From positions 1-64,000 of the forward strand of contig JAJZDX010000012.1 in assembly GCA_021805865.1 (NCBI GenBank): a DNA stretch of 64,000 nucleotides, written 5' to 3'. The DNA comes from Pseudomonadota bacterium. GTDB lineage: Bacteria > Pseudomonadota > Gammaproteobacteria > Steroidobacterales > Steroidobacteraceae. Below, piece after piece: positions 20,024-27,489 of the stretch. The stretch's first letter is position 1. Every line of letters begins with the position of its first letter. The notes below the pieces were generated by a model. That model saw nothing but the letters and a program-made list of their open reading frames with translations, had not been told where the DNA came from and did no database searches. The position numbers and the translations under genes are program-made.

Positions 20024-20737
20024 TCACGCGCCGCCGCCCGCCTCGTCCGGCTGATGCACCCACAGCTCCACCCGCGGGCAGCCCTGGACGGCCTGCACCG
20101 CGACGACGGCGGGGTCACTGCGCTCCAGGCCCTGGAGCGCGGCCTGCTTGCCGCCGCCTGCCACGACGAACAGAGGCTCGGCCACGTGGGAGAGGAGCTC
20201 CGGCGTCACGCTGACGCCGGCGAGACCATCCGGACGTTGCACCGCGATCGCCATCCGTCCACGGGCGTGCTGCAGATCCTCGCCGCGGAAGAGCGAGGCC
20301 GTATGCCCGTCCGCGCCGAGGCCGAGCAGGCCGAGTCCGACCCTCACGCCGCGGCCGAGCAGCGCGCGCAGCCGGCGCTCGTAATCCAGCGCGGCCTCCT
20401 CGAGCGGCAGCTCGGTCCGCACCCTGAGCACCCGCTCCTCGGGCAGCTTCAGCGCATCGAGCAGCGGCCGCGACGAGTGGAAGTTGCTCGCCTCGGAGTC
20501 GGCCGGTACGTAGCGGTCGTCGGAGTAGAGCAGGTGCAGCGCATCCGGGATGGAGCGTGGCGCGAGAGCGAGGCGCTCGGCGAGCTGCCGGTATGCCGGC
20601 AGGGGCGTGTGGCCGCCCGAGAGCATGATCGCCACGGGGCCCGAAGCGGCGGCGCCGATCGCTTGCGCCAGACGGCCGGCGAGCGCCGCATCGAGCTCGG
20701 CGCGGGAGGGGAATCTGCGGATTTGAGGCGGTTGCAT
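20024..20737 (-). CDS. pgl: 6-phosphogluconolactonase
   Basis: 237 aa of the DevB/SOL type. Hydrolyses 6-phosphogluconolactone in the oxidative pentose phosphate pathway. The N-terminal sugar-phosphate binding loop MLSGGHTP, the SDDRYVP segment and the GLGADGHTASLF signature are all present. The gene lies 61 bp downstream of a DegS-like protease on the same strand and may be read from the same transcript. It complements the gnd gene at 13.6 kb; zwf is not in the window. Confidence 0.9.
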   Translation of the reverse strand: MQPPQIRRFPSRAELDAALAGRLAQAIGAAASGPVAIMLSGGHTPLPAYRQLAERLALAPRSIPDALHLLYSDDRYVPADSEASNFHSSRPLLDALKLPEERVLRVRTELPLEEAALDYERRLRALLGRGVRVGLGLLGLGADGHTASLFRGEDLQHARGRMAIAVQRPDGLAGVSVTPELLSHVAEPLFVVAGGGKQAALQGLERSDPAVVAVQAVQGCPRVELWVHQPDEAGGGA

Positions 20738-20798
20738 CGCGAACTTCCGATTGGCAGGTGGGGGAGAGTCCGGGAATCGTCCGCCGCGTGAGGTCCCC

Positions 20799-21959
20799 TC
20801 ACAAGCCGGCGGGCTGTTGTTTGACGTGCACGGTCAGCGTGAGCGTCTTGGTGCCCCGCAGCACACGGACCGTGGCCGTCGAGCCAGGCTTCATCCTCGC
20901 GATTTTCACCCGGGCATCGTTGGCCGATTTCACCGGCGCCTGGTCGATGGTGAGCAGCAGATCCCCGGGCTTGAGTCCCGCCTGCTGGGCGGGGCTTGCG
21001 GCGTAGAGATTGGCGATGACCACACCGCCGTGCGCGAGCCCCGCCCGGTGGGCCTCGCCGTCGGTGATGTCCTCCGGCACGATGCCGATCCAGCCGCGGA
21101 TCACCTTGCCGTACTTGATGATATCGTGCAGCACGCCGCGCACCATGTCGACCGGGATGGCGAAGCCGATGCCGGTGACGCCCAGGCTCTTGGCGACGAT
21201 CGCGGTGTTGATGCCGATCAGGTCGCCGTTGGAGTTGATCAGCGCGCCGCCGGAGTTGCCGAAGTTGATCGGCGCATCGGTCTGGATGAAATCCTCGAAG
21301 GTGGAGATGCCGAGCCCGGCGCGGCCCGTGGCGCTCACGATGCCGTTGGTCACCGTCTGCGACAGGCCGAGGGGATTGCCGATGGCGAGCACCACATCGC
21401 CGACCTGCACGTGGTCCGAGCGTCCGAAGTGGATGACCGGCAGATTCGGCAGATTGATCTGCAGCACCGCCAGATCGGTGTCGGGATCGACGCCGACGAT
21501 GCGCGGTACGGCGATGCGCCCGTCGGCCAGCTGTACGCGGATGGCGGCGGCGTTGGCGATCACGTGGTAATTCGTGACGATGTGGCCCTGCTTGTCGACG
21601 ATCACGCCCGAGCCGAGGCTGCGCTGGATGCGCTGGCGATACTCGGGCAGCACGTTGCCGAACAGCTCCCCAAAGGGCGCGAAGGGAAAGGGATTGATCT
21701 GCTCGGTCACCACGCGGGCGGTGTAAATGTTGACCACCGCGGGCGCCGCGCGCTTCACCGCGGCCGCATAGCTCGCGAGCGGCGGCTCTCGCAGTTGCTC
21801 GGCGGGTGCCGGGGCCGCGGGGGCGGGGCGGGGCGTCGGGGAGCCGCCGGGGCTGCGGATGAGGCTCGGGTGCAGCGCGATGATCACGAAGGCGAGCGCC
21901 AGGCCCCCGACGACCGATCCGGCAATGAACGTCAGACCGCGACCCAGCCGCTTCAGCAT
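20799..21959 (-). CDS. Membrane-anchored DegS/AlgW-like serine protease
   Basis: 386 aa. An N-terminal transmembrane anchor (about 10-30) and a Pro/Ala-rich linker lead to a trypsin-like domain with intact triad His132 (TNYHV), Asp162 (DTDLAV) and Ser236 (GNSGGAL), then a single PDZ domain (about 285-375). This is the DegS/AlgW layout rather than DegP, which has two PDZ domains and a cleaved signal. Such proteases sense misfolded outer-membrane proteins and start the sigma-E cascade; that role here is inference, as no rseA or rpoE is present. The repeat array begins 20-35 bp upstream of its start. Confidence 0.9.
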   Translation of the reverse strand: MLKRLGRGLTFIAGSVVGGLALAFVIIALHPSLIRSPGGSPTPRPAPAAPAPAEQLREPPLASYAAAVKRAAPAVVNIYTARVVTEQINPFPFAPFGELFGNVLPEYRQRIQRSLGSGVIVDKQGHIVTNYHVIANAAAIRVQLADGRIAVPRIVGVDPDTDLAVLQINLPNLPVIHFGRSDHVQVGDVVLAIGNPLGLSQTVTNGIVSATGRAGLGISTFEDFIQTDAPINFGNSGGALINSNGDLIGINTAIVAKSLGVTGIGFAIPVDMVRGVLHDIIKYGKVIRGWIGIVPEDITDGEAHRAGLAHGGVVIANLYAASPAQQAGLKPGDLLLTIDQAPVKSANDARVKIARMKPGSTATVRVLRGTKTLTLTVHVKQQPAGL

Positions 21960-21978
21960 TCTCCGAGCTCCTTTATTG

Positions 21979-22004
21979 GCGGAAATCGCCGAGGCGATTT
22001 CCGC
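21979..22004. repeat. Inverted repeat at the edge of array B
   Basis: GCGGAAATCGCC and its exact reverse complement GGCGATTTCCGC are separated by only GA. The right arm is the first 12 bases of the first array B unit, so the array starts with an inverted copy of its own core. This resembles the paired arms of REP/BIME elements and would fold into a tight hairpin in the leader of the protease gene. Confidence 0.8.
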
Positions 22005-22346
22005 AATACCCTATACGGTTCCGCGAGCTGGAGAACGGCTCTGCGCTCGCTGCGTCCTGCCAAGCCCCAGGGGCGATTTCCGCAATACCCTATACGGTTC
22101 CGCGAGCTGGAGAACGGCTCTGCGCTCGCTGCGTCCTGCCAAGCCCCAGGGGCGATTTCCGCCATACCCTACACGTTTGCCGCGAGCTGGAGAACGGCTC
22201 TGCGCTCGCTGCGTCCTGCCAAGCCCCAGGGGCGATTTCCGCCATACCCTACACGTTTGCCGCGAGCTGGAGAACGGCTCTGCGCTCGCTGCGTCCTGCC
22301 AAGCCCCCCAGGGGCGATTTCCACCATACCCTACACGTTTGCCGCG
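21993..22346. repeat. Tandem repeat array B, 79-82-bp unit, about 4.4 copies
   Basis: Units start at 21993, 22072, 22151, 22231 and 22313 (steps 79, 79, 80, 82). Each begins GGCGATTTCCGC, then ATACCCTA, and ends in a GC-rich stretch with CTGGAGAACGGC. Units 1-2 carry one variant after the core and units 3-5 another, which points to stepwise duplication. Read on the opposite strand, array A near 154-360 has the same period and matches 22 of the first 24 positions. It lies between the divergent DegS-like and petB genes. Small ORFs across the array are created by the repetition and are not called. Confidence 0.9.
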
Positions 22347-22424
22347 GCCCTCTGAAGCCCGTCCTCGCCGGTGCAAATGCCCCGGGGAAGCGGTCAGGTG
22401 CCCGTACGGACAGGCTCGTTCGTG

Positions 22425-22481
22425 TATAATGCACCGACTCCCGACGGGCCGGAAACTGCACCGTGCGCCCCATCACGGTGC
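22425..22481 (+). promoter_or_regulatory. Putative promoter and leader hairpin of petBC
   Basis: A consensus -10 box TATAAT is at 22425-22430. No good -35 box is found at the usual distance. About 28 bases downstream, GCACCGTG (22458-22465) and CACGGTGC (22474-22481) form a perfect 8-bp stem with an 8-base loop, which would lie in the leader. Between the hairpin and petB is a 16-codon ORF beginning at 22541 (MTEWVKACE), ending just before petB; it resembles nothing known. The rest of 22347-22594 shows no gene. Confidence 0.5.
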
Positions 22482-22594
22482 GCCGCAAGGGAGGCTCGGA
22501 CGCAGCGCCGGGGGTACAGCGGAAATTGGAGGCTCTTCCGATGACCGAATGGGTAAAGGCCTGCGAAACGATCCGCCCTCGGGGGGGGTGACTG

Positions 22595-23869
22595 ATGGCC
22601 GCAAAAGACCCTGCCCACCCGCGCGCCGCCGAGCCGGCGCCCGCGAAGAAAAAAGGTCTCTGGGCGTGGATCAACGAGCGACTGCCGGTCAGTGATTTCT
22701 TCAGGCACGAGCTGACCGAGTACTACGCGCCGAAGAACTTCAATTTCTGGTACTTCTTCGGCTCGCTGGCGCTGCTGGCGCTGGTGATGCAGATCCTCAC
22801 CGGGATCTTCCTCACCATGTACTACCACCCGAGCGCCTCCGGCGCCTTCGCCCGCGTGCAGTTCATCATGCGCGAAGTGCGCTGGGGATGGCTCATCCGC
22901 TACATGCACTCGACCGGCGCGTCGTTCTTCTTCATCGTGATCTACCTGCACATGTTCCGCGGCATGCTGTACGGGTCCTATCGCCGGCCGCGGGAGCTGC
23001 TGTGGATCATCGGCATGCTGGTGTACCTGGCGCTGATGGCCGAGGCCTTCATGGGCTACGTGCTGCCCTGGGGCAACATGTCCTTCTGGGGCGCGCAGGT
23101 GATCATCAACCTCTTCGGCACCATACCGGTCATAGGCCCGGGACTCACGCAGTGGATCCGCGGTGATTACGGCATCTCGGGCGCGACGCTCAATCGGCTG
23201 TTCGCGCTGCACGTGGCGGCCGTGCCCATCGTGCTGCTCGGGCTGGTGGCGCTGCACCTCGTCGCGCTGCATCGGGTCGGCTCGAACAACCCCGATGGCA
23301 TCGAGATCAGGGATCACCTGGGGCCGGACGGCAAGCCGCTCGACGGCATCCCGTTCCATCCCTACTACACGGTCAAGGACATCATGGGCGTAGGGGTGTT
23401 TTTCATCCTGTTCGCGCTGGTGGTGTTCTACTTCCCCACCTTTCACGGCCTGTTCCTCGAGCCGGCGAACTTCACGCCCGCCAATTTCCTCTCGACGCCG
23501 CCGGACATCCATCCGGTGTGGTACTTCACCCCCTTCTACGCCATCCTGCGCGCCATACCCAACAAGTGCCTCGGAGCGCTGATGCTGCTGATGGCGCTGG
23601 TCTCGCTCGTGCTGCTGCCGTGGCTCGATCGCTCGCCGGTGAAGTCGATCCGCTACAAGGGGTGGATCTCGCGTCTGGCGCTGGCGGTGTTCGTCGTCTC
23701 CTTCATCGGGCTCGGCTATCTTGGCATGCAGCCGGTCGAGCCGATCTACGTGATCCTGGCGCGCGTGTTCGCGGTCGGCTATTTCGGGTTCTTCTGGCTG
23801 ATGCCGTTCTACTCCCGCATCGATCCGGTGAAGCCCGTGCCCGAAAGGGTGACCTACCATGCCCATTAA
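22595..23869 (+). CDS. petB: Ubiquinol-cytochrome c reductase, cytochrome b subunit
   Basis: 424 aa integral membrane subunit of the bc1 complex. Its haem ligands are the pairs H105/H206 and H119/H221. The quinol-site motif is PVWY (307-310), the form common in beta- and gammaproteobacteria in place of PEWY. Eight membrane helices are apparent. A GGGGGGGTG stretch just upstream acts as the Shine-Dalgarno region. petC follows with an 11-bp overlap. The Rieske gene petA, which normally precedes petB, is not present here or elsewhere in the window. Confidence 0.96.
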   Translation: MAAKDPAHPRAAEPAPAKKKGLWAWINERLPVSDFFRHELTEYYAPKNFNFWYFFGSLALLALVMQILTGIFLTMYYHPSASGAFARVQFIMREVRWGWLIRYMHSTGASFFFIVIYLHMFRGMLYGSYRRPRELLWIIGMLVYLALMAEAFMGYVLPWGNMSFWGAQVIINLFGTIPVIGPGLTQWIRGDYGISGATLNRLFALHVAAVPIVLLGLVALHLVALHRVGSNNPDGIEIRDHLGPDGKPLDGIPFHPYYTVKDIMGVGVFFILFALVVFYFPTFHGLFLEPANFTPANFLSTPPDIHPVWYFTPFYAILRAIPNKCLGALMLLMALVSLVLLPWLDRSPVKSIRYKGWISRLALAVFVVSFIGLGYLGMQPVEPIYVILARVFAVGYFGFFWLMPFYSRIDPVKPVPERVTYHAH

Positions 23870-24659
23870 ATCCCGCCGCTCGGGTCGCAGTTGGGCGCCG
23901 GCGCTGCTTGCCGCAGCGCTGGCGGTGGGATTCGGGAGCGCGCATGGCGCCGAGGGCACCGTGTCCGGTGCGCACTGGCGGCACTGGCAGGCGCACGCTA
24001 CGGCGACCGACCTGCCCTCCCTGCAGCGGGGAGCGCGGGACTTCGTGAGCTACTGCCTGGGGTGTCATTCCCTGCGCTACGAGCGCTGGTCGCGCCTCGG
24101 GCATGATCTGAGGATCCCGAAGGACGTGCTGATCGCGGACCTGATCCCTCCGGGGCAGAAACCCGCGGACTACATCCTGTCGCCCATGCCTCGGCAGGAC
24201 GCCGTGGAATGGTTCGGAAAGGCGCCTCCGGACCTGTCGCTGATCGCCCGCTACAAGGGGACCGATTATCTCTACCGGTACCTGAAGACCTTCTATGTGG
24301 ATTCGGGGCGGGCGACCGGCTCCAACAACCTGGCCTACCCGAACGTGGCGATGCCCGATGTGCTCTCGCCGCTGGAAGGGCTCAAGGTCGCCGTCTACCG
24401 GACGGTGCGCGAGCGGGCCCTCGGCGGCAAGGTCATCACGCGCAAGGTCTTCGCGCACTTCCGCCAGATCGCCCCGGGAAGCATGACGCCGCAGCAATAC
24501 GACCGGTTCGTGCGCGACACGGTCAACTTCCTGTATTACGTGAGTGATCCGCAGCGGGCGGAGCGCCACAGGATGGGGGTCTGGGTGATCCTGTTCCTGC
24601 TCGCCTTCACCTGGCTCGCCTGGCTGCTGAAGCGAGAGTACTGGAAGGACGTGCGCTGA
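23859..24659 (+). CDS. petC: Ubiquinol-cytochrome c reductase, cytochrome c1 subunit
   Basis: 266 aa. A signal peptide (1-30, ending SAHG-AEG) is followed by the haem-binding CLGCH (C66, C69, H70), the distal ligand Met165 in NVAMPDVL, and a C-terminal membrane anchor (about 240-258) ending in a basic tail. Receives electrons from the Rieske protein and passes them to soluble cytochrome c. Translationally coupled to petB. Confidence 0.95.
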   Translation: MPIKSRRSGRSWAPALLAAALAVGFGSAHGAEGTVSGAHWRHWQAHATATDLPSLQRGARDFVSYCLGCHSLRYERWSRLGHDLRIPKDVLIADLIPPGQKPADYILSPMPRQDAVEWFGKAPPDLSLIARYKGTDYLYRYLKTFYVDSGRATGSNNLAYPNVAMPDVLSPLEGLKVAVYRTVRERALGGKVITRKVFAHFRQIAPGSMTPQQYDRFVRDTVNFLYYVSDPQRAERHRMGVWVILFLLAFTWLAWLLKREYWKDVR

Positions 24660-24745
24660 AAGGCGCCTCCTTCACCTTCTGAACGGGCGCGGAACCCGGT
24701 ACAGTAGGTGCGCCCGGAACCCGGCTGGGCCGCTGGGGGGAAATC

Positions 24746-25366
24746 GTGTCGAGCAGACGATTCATCATGACGCTGTTTTCCGCGCCGGCCGACCCGTGGA
24801 GCCACCGCACGCGCATCGTCCTTGCCGAGAAGGGCATCGATATCGAGGTCGTCAGCGTCACCCCCGGCTCGCTCCCCGAGGATCTGCTGGATCTCAATCC
24901 GTATCACTCACTGCCTACCCTGGTCGATCGCGACCTGGTGCTCTACGACTCGCGGGTGATCATCGAATACCTCGACGAGCGCTTCCCGCACCCGCCGCTG
25001 ATGCCCGCCGACCCGGTGACGCGCGCGCAGTTCCGGCTGGCGCTTTATCGCATCGAGCGTGATTGGTACGGTCTGCTCGAGCAGATCGACCGCGAGCAGG
25101 ACCGCAGGCAGCTGCCCCGGCTGAGAAAAGTCCTCCTGGACACGATCATGCAGGGCATCGAGCTGTTTCAGCTCCGACCGTTCTTTCTGTCCGAGGAGTT
25201 CTCGCTGCTCGATGCGACCGTGGCCCCTCTGCTCTGGCGGTTGCCCTCGTACCAGATCGAGCTGCCACCGAAGGCGCAACCCATCCTCAAGTACGAGAGC
25301 CGCATCTTTTCCCGGCCCGCGTTTCGCAAGGCGCTCTCGGACGTGGAGCGCTCGATGCGTCACTGA
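24746..25366 (+). CDS. sspA: Stringent starvation protein A (GST-fold RNA polymerase-associated protein)
   Basis: 206 aa. A thioredoxin-like N-domain (LFSAPADPWSHRTRIVLAEKG, split over residues 10-30) without a catalytic Cys, and an all-helical GST C-domain (about 90-200) with the conserved PPKAQPILKY-type ending. In E. coli, SspA binds RNA polymerase and changes expression in stationary phase. The GTG at 24746 has a strong GGGGGG Shine-Dalgarno; an ATG seven codons later is the alternative. sspA-sspB behind petBC is the Pseudomonas-type order. Confidence 0.93.
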   Translation: MSSRRFIMTLFSAPADPWSHRTRIVLAEKGIDIEVVSVTPGSLPEDLLDLNPYHSLPTLVDRDLVLYDSRVIIEYLDERFPHPPLMPADPVTRAQFRLALYRIERDWYGLLEQIDREQDRRQLPRLRKVLLDTIMQGIELFQLRPFFLSEEFSLLDATVAPLLWRLPSYQIELPPKAQPILKYESRIFSRPAFRKALSDVERSMRH

Positions 25367-25383
25367 TAGGCTACCCTGCACCG

Positions 25384-25806
25384 ATGCTCAAGCCACCTCC
25401 CAAGCGCCCTTATCTGCTGCGCGCCATGCACCAATGGATCACCGACAGCGGCCATACGCCCCATGTGATCGTGGATGCCGAGCGCGCGGGAAACGATGTC
25501 CCGCACTCGTACGCTCAGGAGGGCAAGATCGTCCTCAATCTCAGCTACACCGCCACGCAGAGGTTGAAGATCGACAACGATATCGTGGAGTTCGACGCCC
25601 GGTTCGCCGGCGTCATCCACCACGTGCGCTTCCCGGTCGGCGCCGTGCTGGGGGTCTATGCGCGCGAGACGGGTGAGGGCATGATGTTTCCCGACCAGGA
25701 TATGGGGCCTGCGCCGCCTTCGGGGCCTCCCGCAGGCCCTGGGCCCGCCTCGAGCGAGGACGGGCGCGGAGCCACGAAGCGGCCGCAACTGCGGGTGGTC
25801 AAATGA
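25384..25806 (+). CDS. sspB: ClpXP adaptor protein SspB
   Basis: 140 aa. Delivers ssrA-tagged proteins to ClpXP. The N-terminal substrate-binding domain (about 1-110) includes HVIVDAE and the VLNLSYTATQ segment. A flexible Pro/Gly linker leads to the ClpX-docking tail ending RPQLRVVK, which is nearly the E. coli tail. The ATG lies 17 bp after sspA. Confidence 0.94.
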   Translation: MLKPPPKRPYLLRAMHQWITDSGHTPHVIVDAERAGNDVPHSYAQEGKIVLNLSYTATQRLKIDNDIVEFDARFAGVIHHVRFPVGAVLGVYARETGEGMMFPDQDMGPAPPSGPPAGPGPASSEDGRGATKRPQLRVVK

Positions 25807-25813
25807 ATGGCCC

Positions 25814-25842
25814 TTGGCAAACCACCCCGTCGCTGATATGAA
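25814..25842 (+). promoter_or_regulatory. Sigma-70 promoter of rnpB
   Basis: TTGGCA at 25814-25819, a 17-bp spacer and TATGAA at 25837-25842, with TG one base before the -10 box (extended -10). The expected start point, about 25849-25851, coincides with the 5' end of the RNase P RNA. Confidence 0.75.
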
Positions 25843-25850
25843 GCATCCAG

Positions 25851-26322
25851 AGAGTCGGCCGGGCAATCGCTGCTCCGGCCCGAGCAGGGCGTAAGCCCTT
25901 CAGGGCCGGGGGGGAGGAAAGTCCGGGCTCCGGCGGATCAGGGTGCCAGGTAACGCCTGGGGGGCCGCTTCCTGCGGGACACGCTCGCGCAGGAGAGCAG
26001 CTCACGGAAAGTGCAACAGAAAGCAAACCGCCCAAGCTCTCGCGGCCTGAAGCGGCGAGGGACGGCAAGGGTGAAACGGTGCGGTAAGAGCGCACCGCGG
26101 CCTTGGCAACAGGGCTGGCACGGCAAACCCCACCTGGAGCAAGGCCAAATAGGGAAGCAGCGGACCCCGGAAACGGGGCTCGCAGCGCCGATCCGCGCGC
26201 GCTTCCGGGTAGGCCGCTAAAGGTCCACGGCGACGGGGACCGTAGAGGAATGATTGCCACGCGGGGTGAGCCCTTAATCGGGGCGCAACCCTTCGACAGA
26301 ACCCGGCTTACAGGCCGGCTCT
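25851..26322 (+). ncRNA. rnpB: RNase P RNA, bacterial class A
   Basis: About 470 nt. The conserved blocks appear in order: GAGGAAAGTCCGGGCTC near 25913, GGTGCCAGGTAACGCC near 25943, the GGTAAGAGCGCACCG block near 26083, and ACAGAACCCGGCTTACAG near 26297. The two ends pair to form helix P1 (AGAGTCGGCC with GGCCGGCTCT, one wobble). The RNA processes tRNA 5' leaders together with RnpA. Ends are placed from the P1 stem and may be off by a few bases. No clear intrinsic terminator follows. Confidence 0.95.
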
Positions 26323-26356
26323 CTATTTGGGTTTGGCGGCAAGCGCTCCCGGCGCT

Positions 26357-26515
26357 TGCCGCAGCCAGCCGACCGGCTCATGCGGGGCAGCCCGCCACGC
26401 ATGATGCGTGTGCTGGCCTTCGCTTGCGGTTGGCGGGCGCCTGCCGCAGCCAGCCGACCGGCTCATGCGGGCAGCCCGCCACGCATGATGCGTGTGCTGG
26501 CCTTCGCTTGCGGTT
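26357..26515. repeat. Tandem repeat C, ~85-bp unit, two copies
   Basis: Units start at 26357 and 26442; the second is complete to about 26515. Each contains GCAGCCAGCCGACCGGCTCA and the perfect palindrome CACGCATGATGCGTG (26396-26410 and 26480-26494). The array lies between the 3' ends of rnpB and the convergent rsmI. It shows no clear relation to arrays A and B. The palindromes may help end transcription from either side. Small ORFs over it result from the repeat. Confidence 0.85.
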
Positions 26516-26537
26516 CGCAGCGGCGCACGAATGAAGA

Positions 26538-27407
26538 TCATTCGACGGACTTTCTAGCGGCGGCGTGGCCCGAGATCAGCTCGTAGGCCTCGGCGCGGCT
26601 GGCGCCGGTCAACTGCGAGGCGATGGCCGCCGCGCGCCCGGGAGGCAGCTCCCGGGCGAGCAGGTCGACGGCGCGGCGCAACAGGACCTGGTCTACGGCC
26701 CGAGAGTCCGCAGGCGCGCCTTGCACGACCAGGGTGATCTCCCCGCGCCGGAAGTTCTCCTCCCGCAGCGCCCACTCGGCCAGCTCCTCGAGCGAGCCGC
26801 GATAAATCGTCTCGTGCGCCTTGGTGAGCTCTCGGGCGACGGCCGCACGGCGGGTCGCACCGAACGCGGTGGCCAGATCCGCCAGCGTCGCGGCGATTCG
26901 GTGCGGCGCCTCGAAGAACACCAGCGTGCGTGGCTCGGACGCCAGCTGCGCAAGGTGCGTACGGCGCTCGCGGTCCTTGGCCGGCAGAAAGCCTTCGAAG
27001 CAAAAGCGGTTGACCGGCAGCCCGGCGGCGGCCAACGCGGTGGTGATGGCGGAGGGCCCCGGTATGGCCTCTATCGGCACGCCCGCCTCGGCGGCGGTGT
27101 GGACCAGCTCGTACCCCGGATCGGACAGCAGCGGCGTACCGGCATCGCTCACCAGGGCAATGGTCTCGCCGGCATTCAGACGCGCCAGAATCGAGGGCAC
27201 GCGCTGGGTCTCGTTGTGTGCGTGCAGCGATATCAGGGGTCGCGAGATGCCGAGCGCGGCCAGAAGCGCCAGAGTGTGGCGGGTGTCCTCCGCCACGATG
27301 GTGTCGGCGCTTTCCAGGGCTCGTCTCGCCCGGGCGCTCACGTCGCCCATGTTGCCGATCGGCGTCGCTACGACCCGCAACCGGCCTTGCACCTTGCCCA
27401 CTGCCAC
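26538..27407 (-). CDS. rsmI: 16S rRNA (cytidine-1402-2'-O)-methyltransferase
   Basis: 289 aa SAM-dependent tetrapyrrole-methylase-fold enzyme that 2'-O-methylates C1402 of 16S rRNA. The N-terminal RVVATPIGNMGD, the EDTR motif and the GTPLLSDPG segment are typical. The chosen GTG at 27407 has AGAGAGG 6 bases upstream and gives the E. coli-like length. A longer frame to 27557 overlaps the divergent lpoA promoter and start region and is rejected. Divergence from lpoA-yraN matches the E. coli yraL-yraM-yraN order. Confidence 0.92.
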   Translation of the reverse strand: MAVGKVQGRLRVVATPIGNMGDVSARARRALESADTIVAEDTRHTLALLAALGISRPLISLHAHNETQRVPSILARLNAGETIALVSDAGTPLLSDPGYELVHTAAEAGVPIEAIPGPSAITTALAAAGLPVNRFCFEGFLPAKDRERRTHLAQLASEPRTLVFFEAPHRIAATLADLATAFGATRRAAVARELTKAHETIYRGSLEELAEWALREENFRRGEITLVVQGAPADSRAVDQVLLRRAVDLLARELPPGRAAAIASQLTGASRAEAYELISGHAAARKSVE

Positions 27408-27413
27408 TATAAT
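27387..27413 (+). promoter_or_regulatory. Sigma-70 promoter of lpoA-yraN
   Basis: TTGCAC at 27387-27392 and the consensus TATAAT at 27408-27413, with a 15-bp spacer that is slightly short. The site overlaps the beginning of rsmI on the other strand, so transcription of the two genes may interfere. Confidence 0.6.
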
Positions 27414-27489
27414 CCTCTCTCGATTCCGTCTCGGCGCAACTTCATGCATCTTGACCCCAATGGGGTCTCCGGCGAAAGGCTTCTCAACC

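Noticed and set aside
21953-22376. Small ORFs encoding a repeated PWGLAGRSERRAVLQLAE-type peptide
   Set aside because: They arise only from reading through array B; no start signal and no existence outside the repeats.
22541-22591. 16-codon ORF before petB as a remnant of the Rieske gene
   Set aside because: The peptide (MTEWVKACETIRPRGG) shows neither the Tat-like start nor any Rieske cluster motif, and there is no room for a gene.
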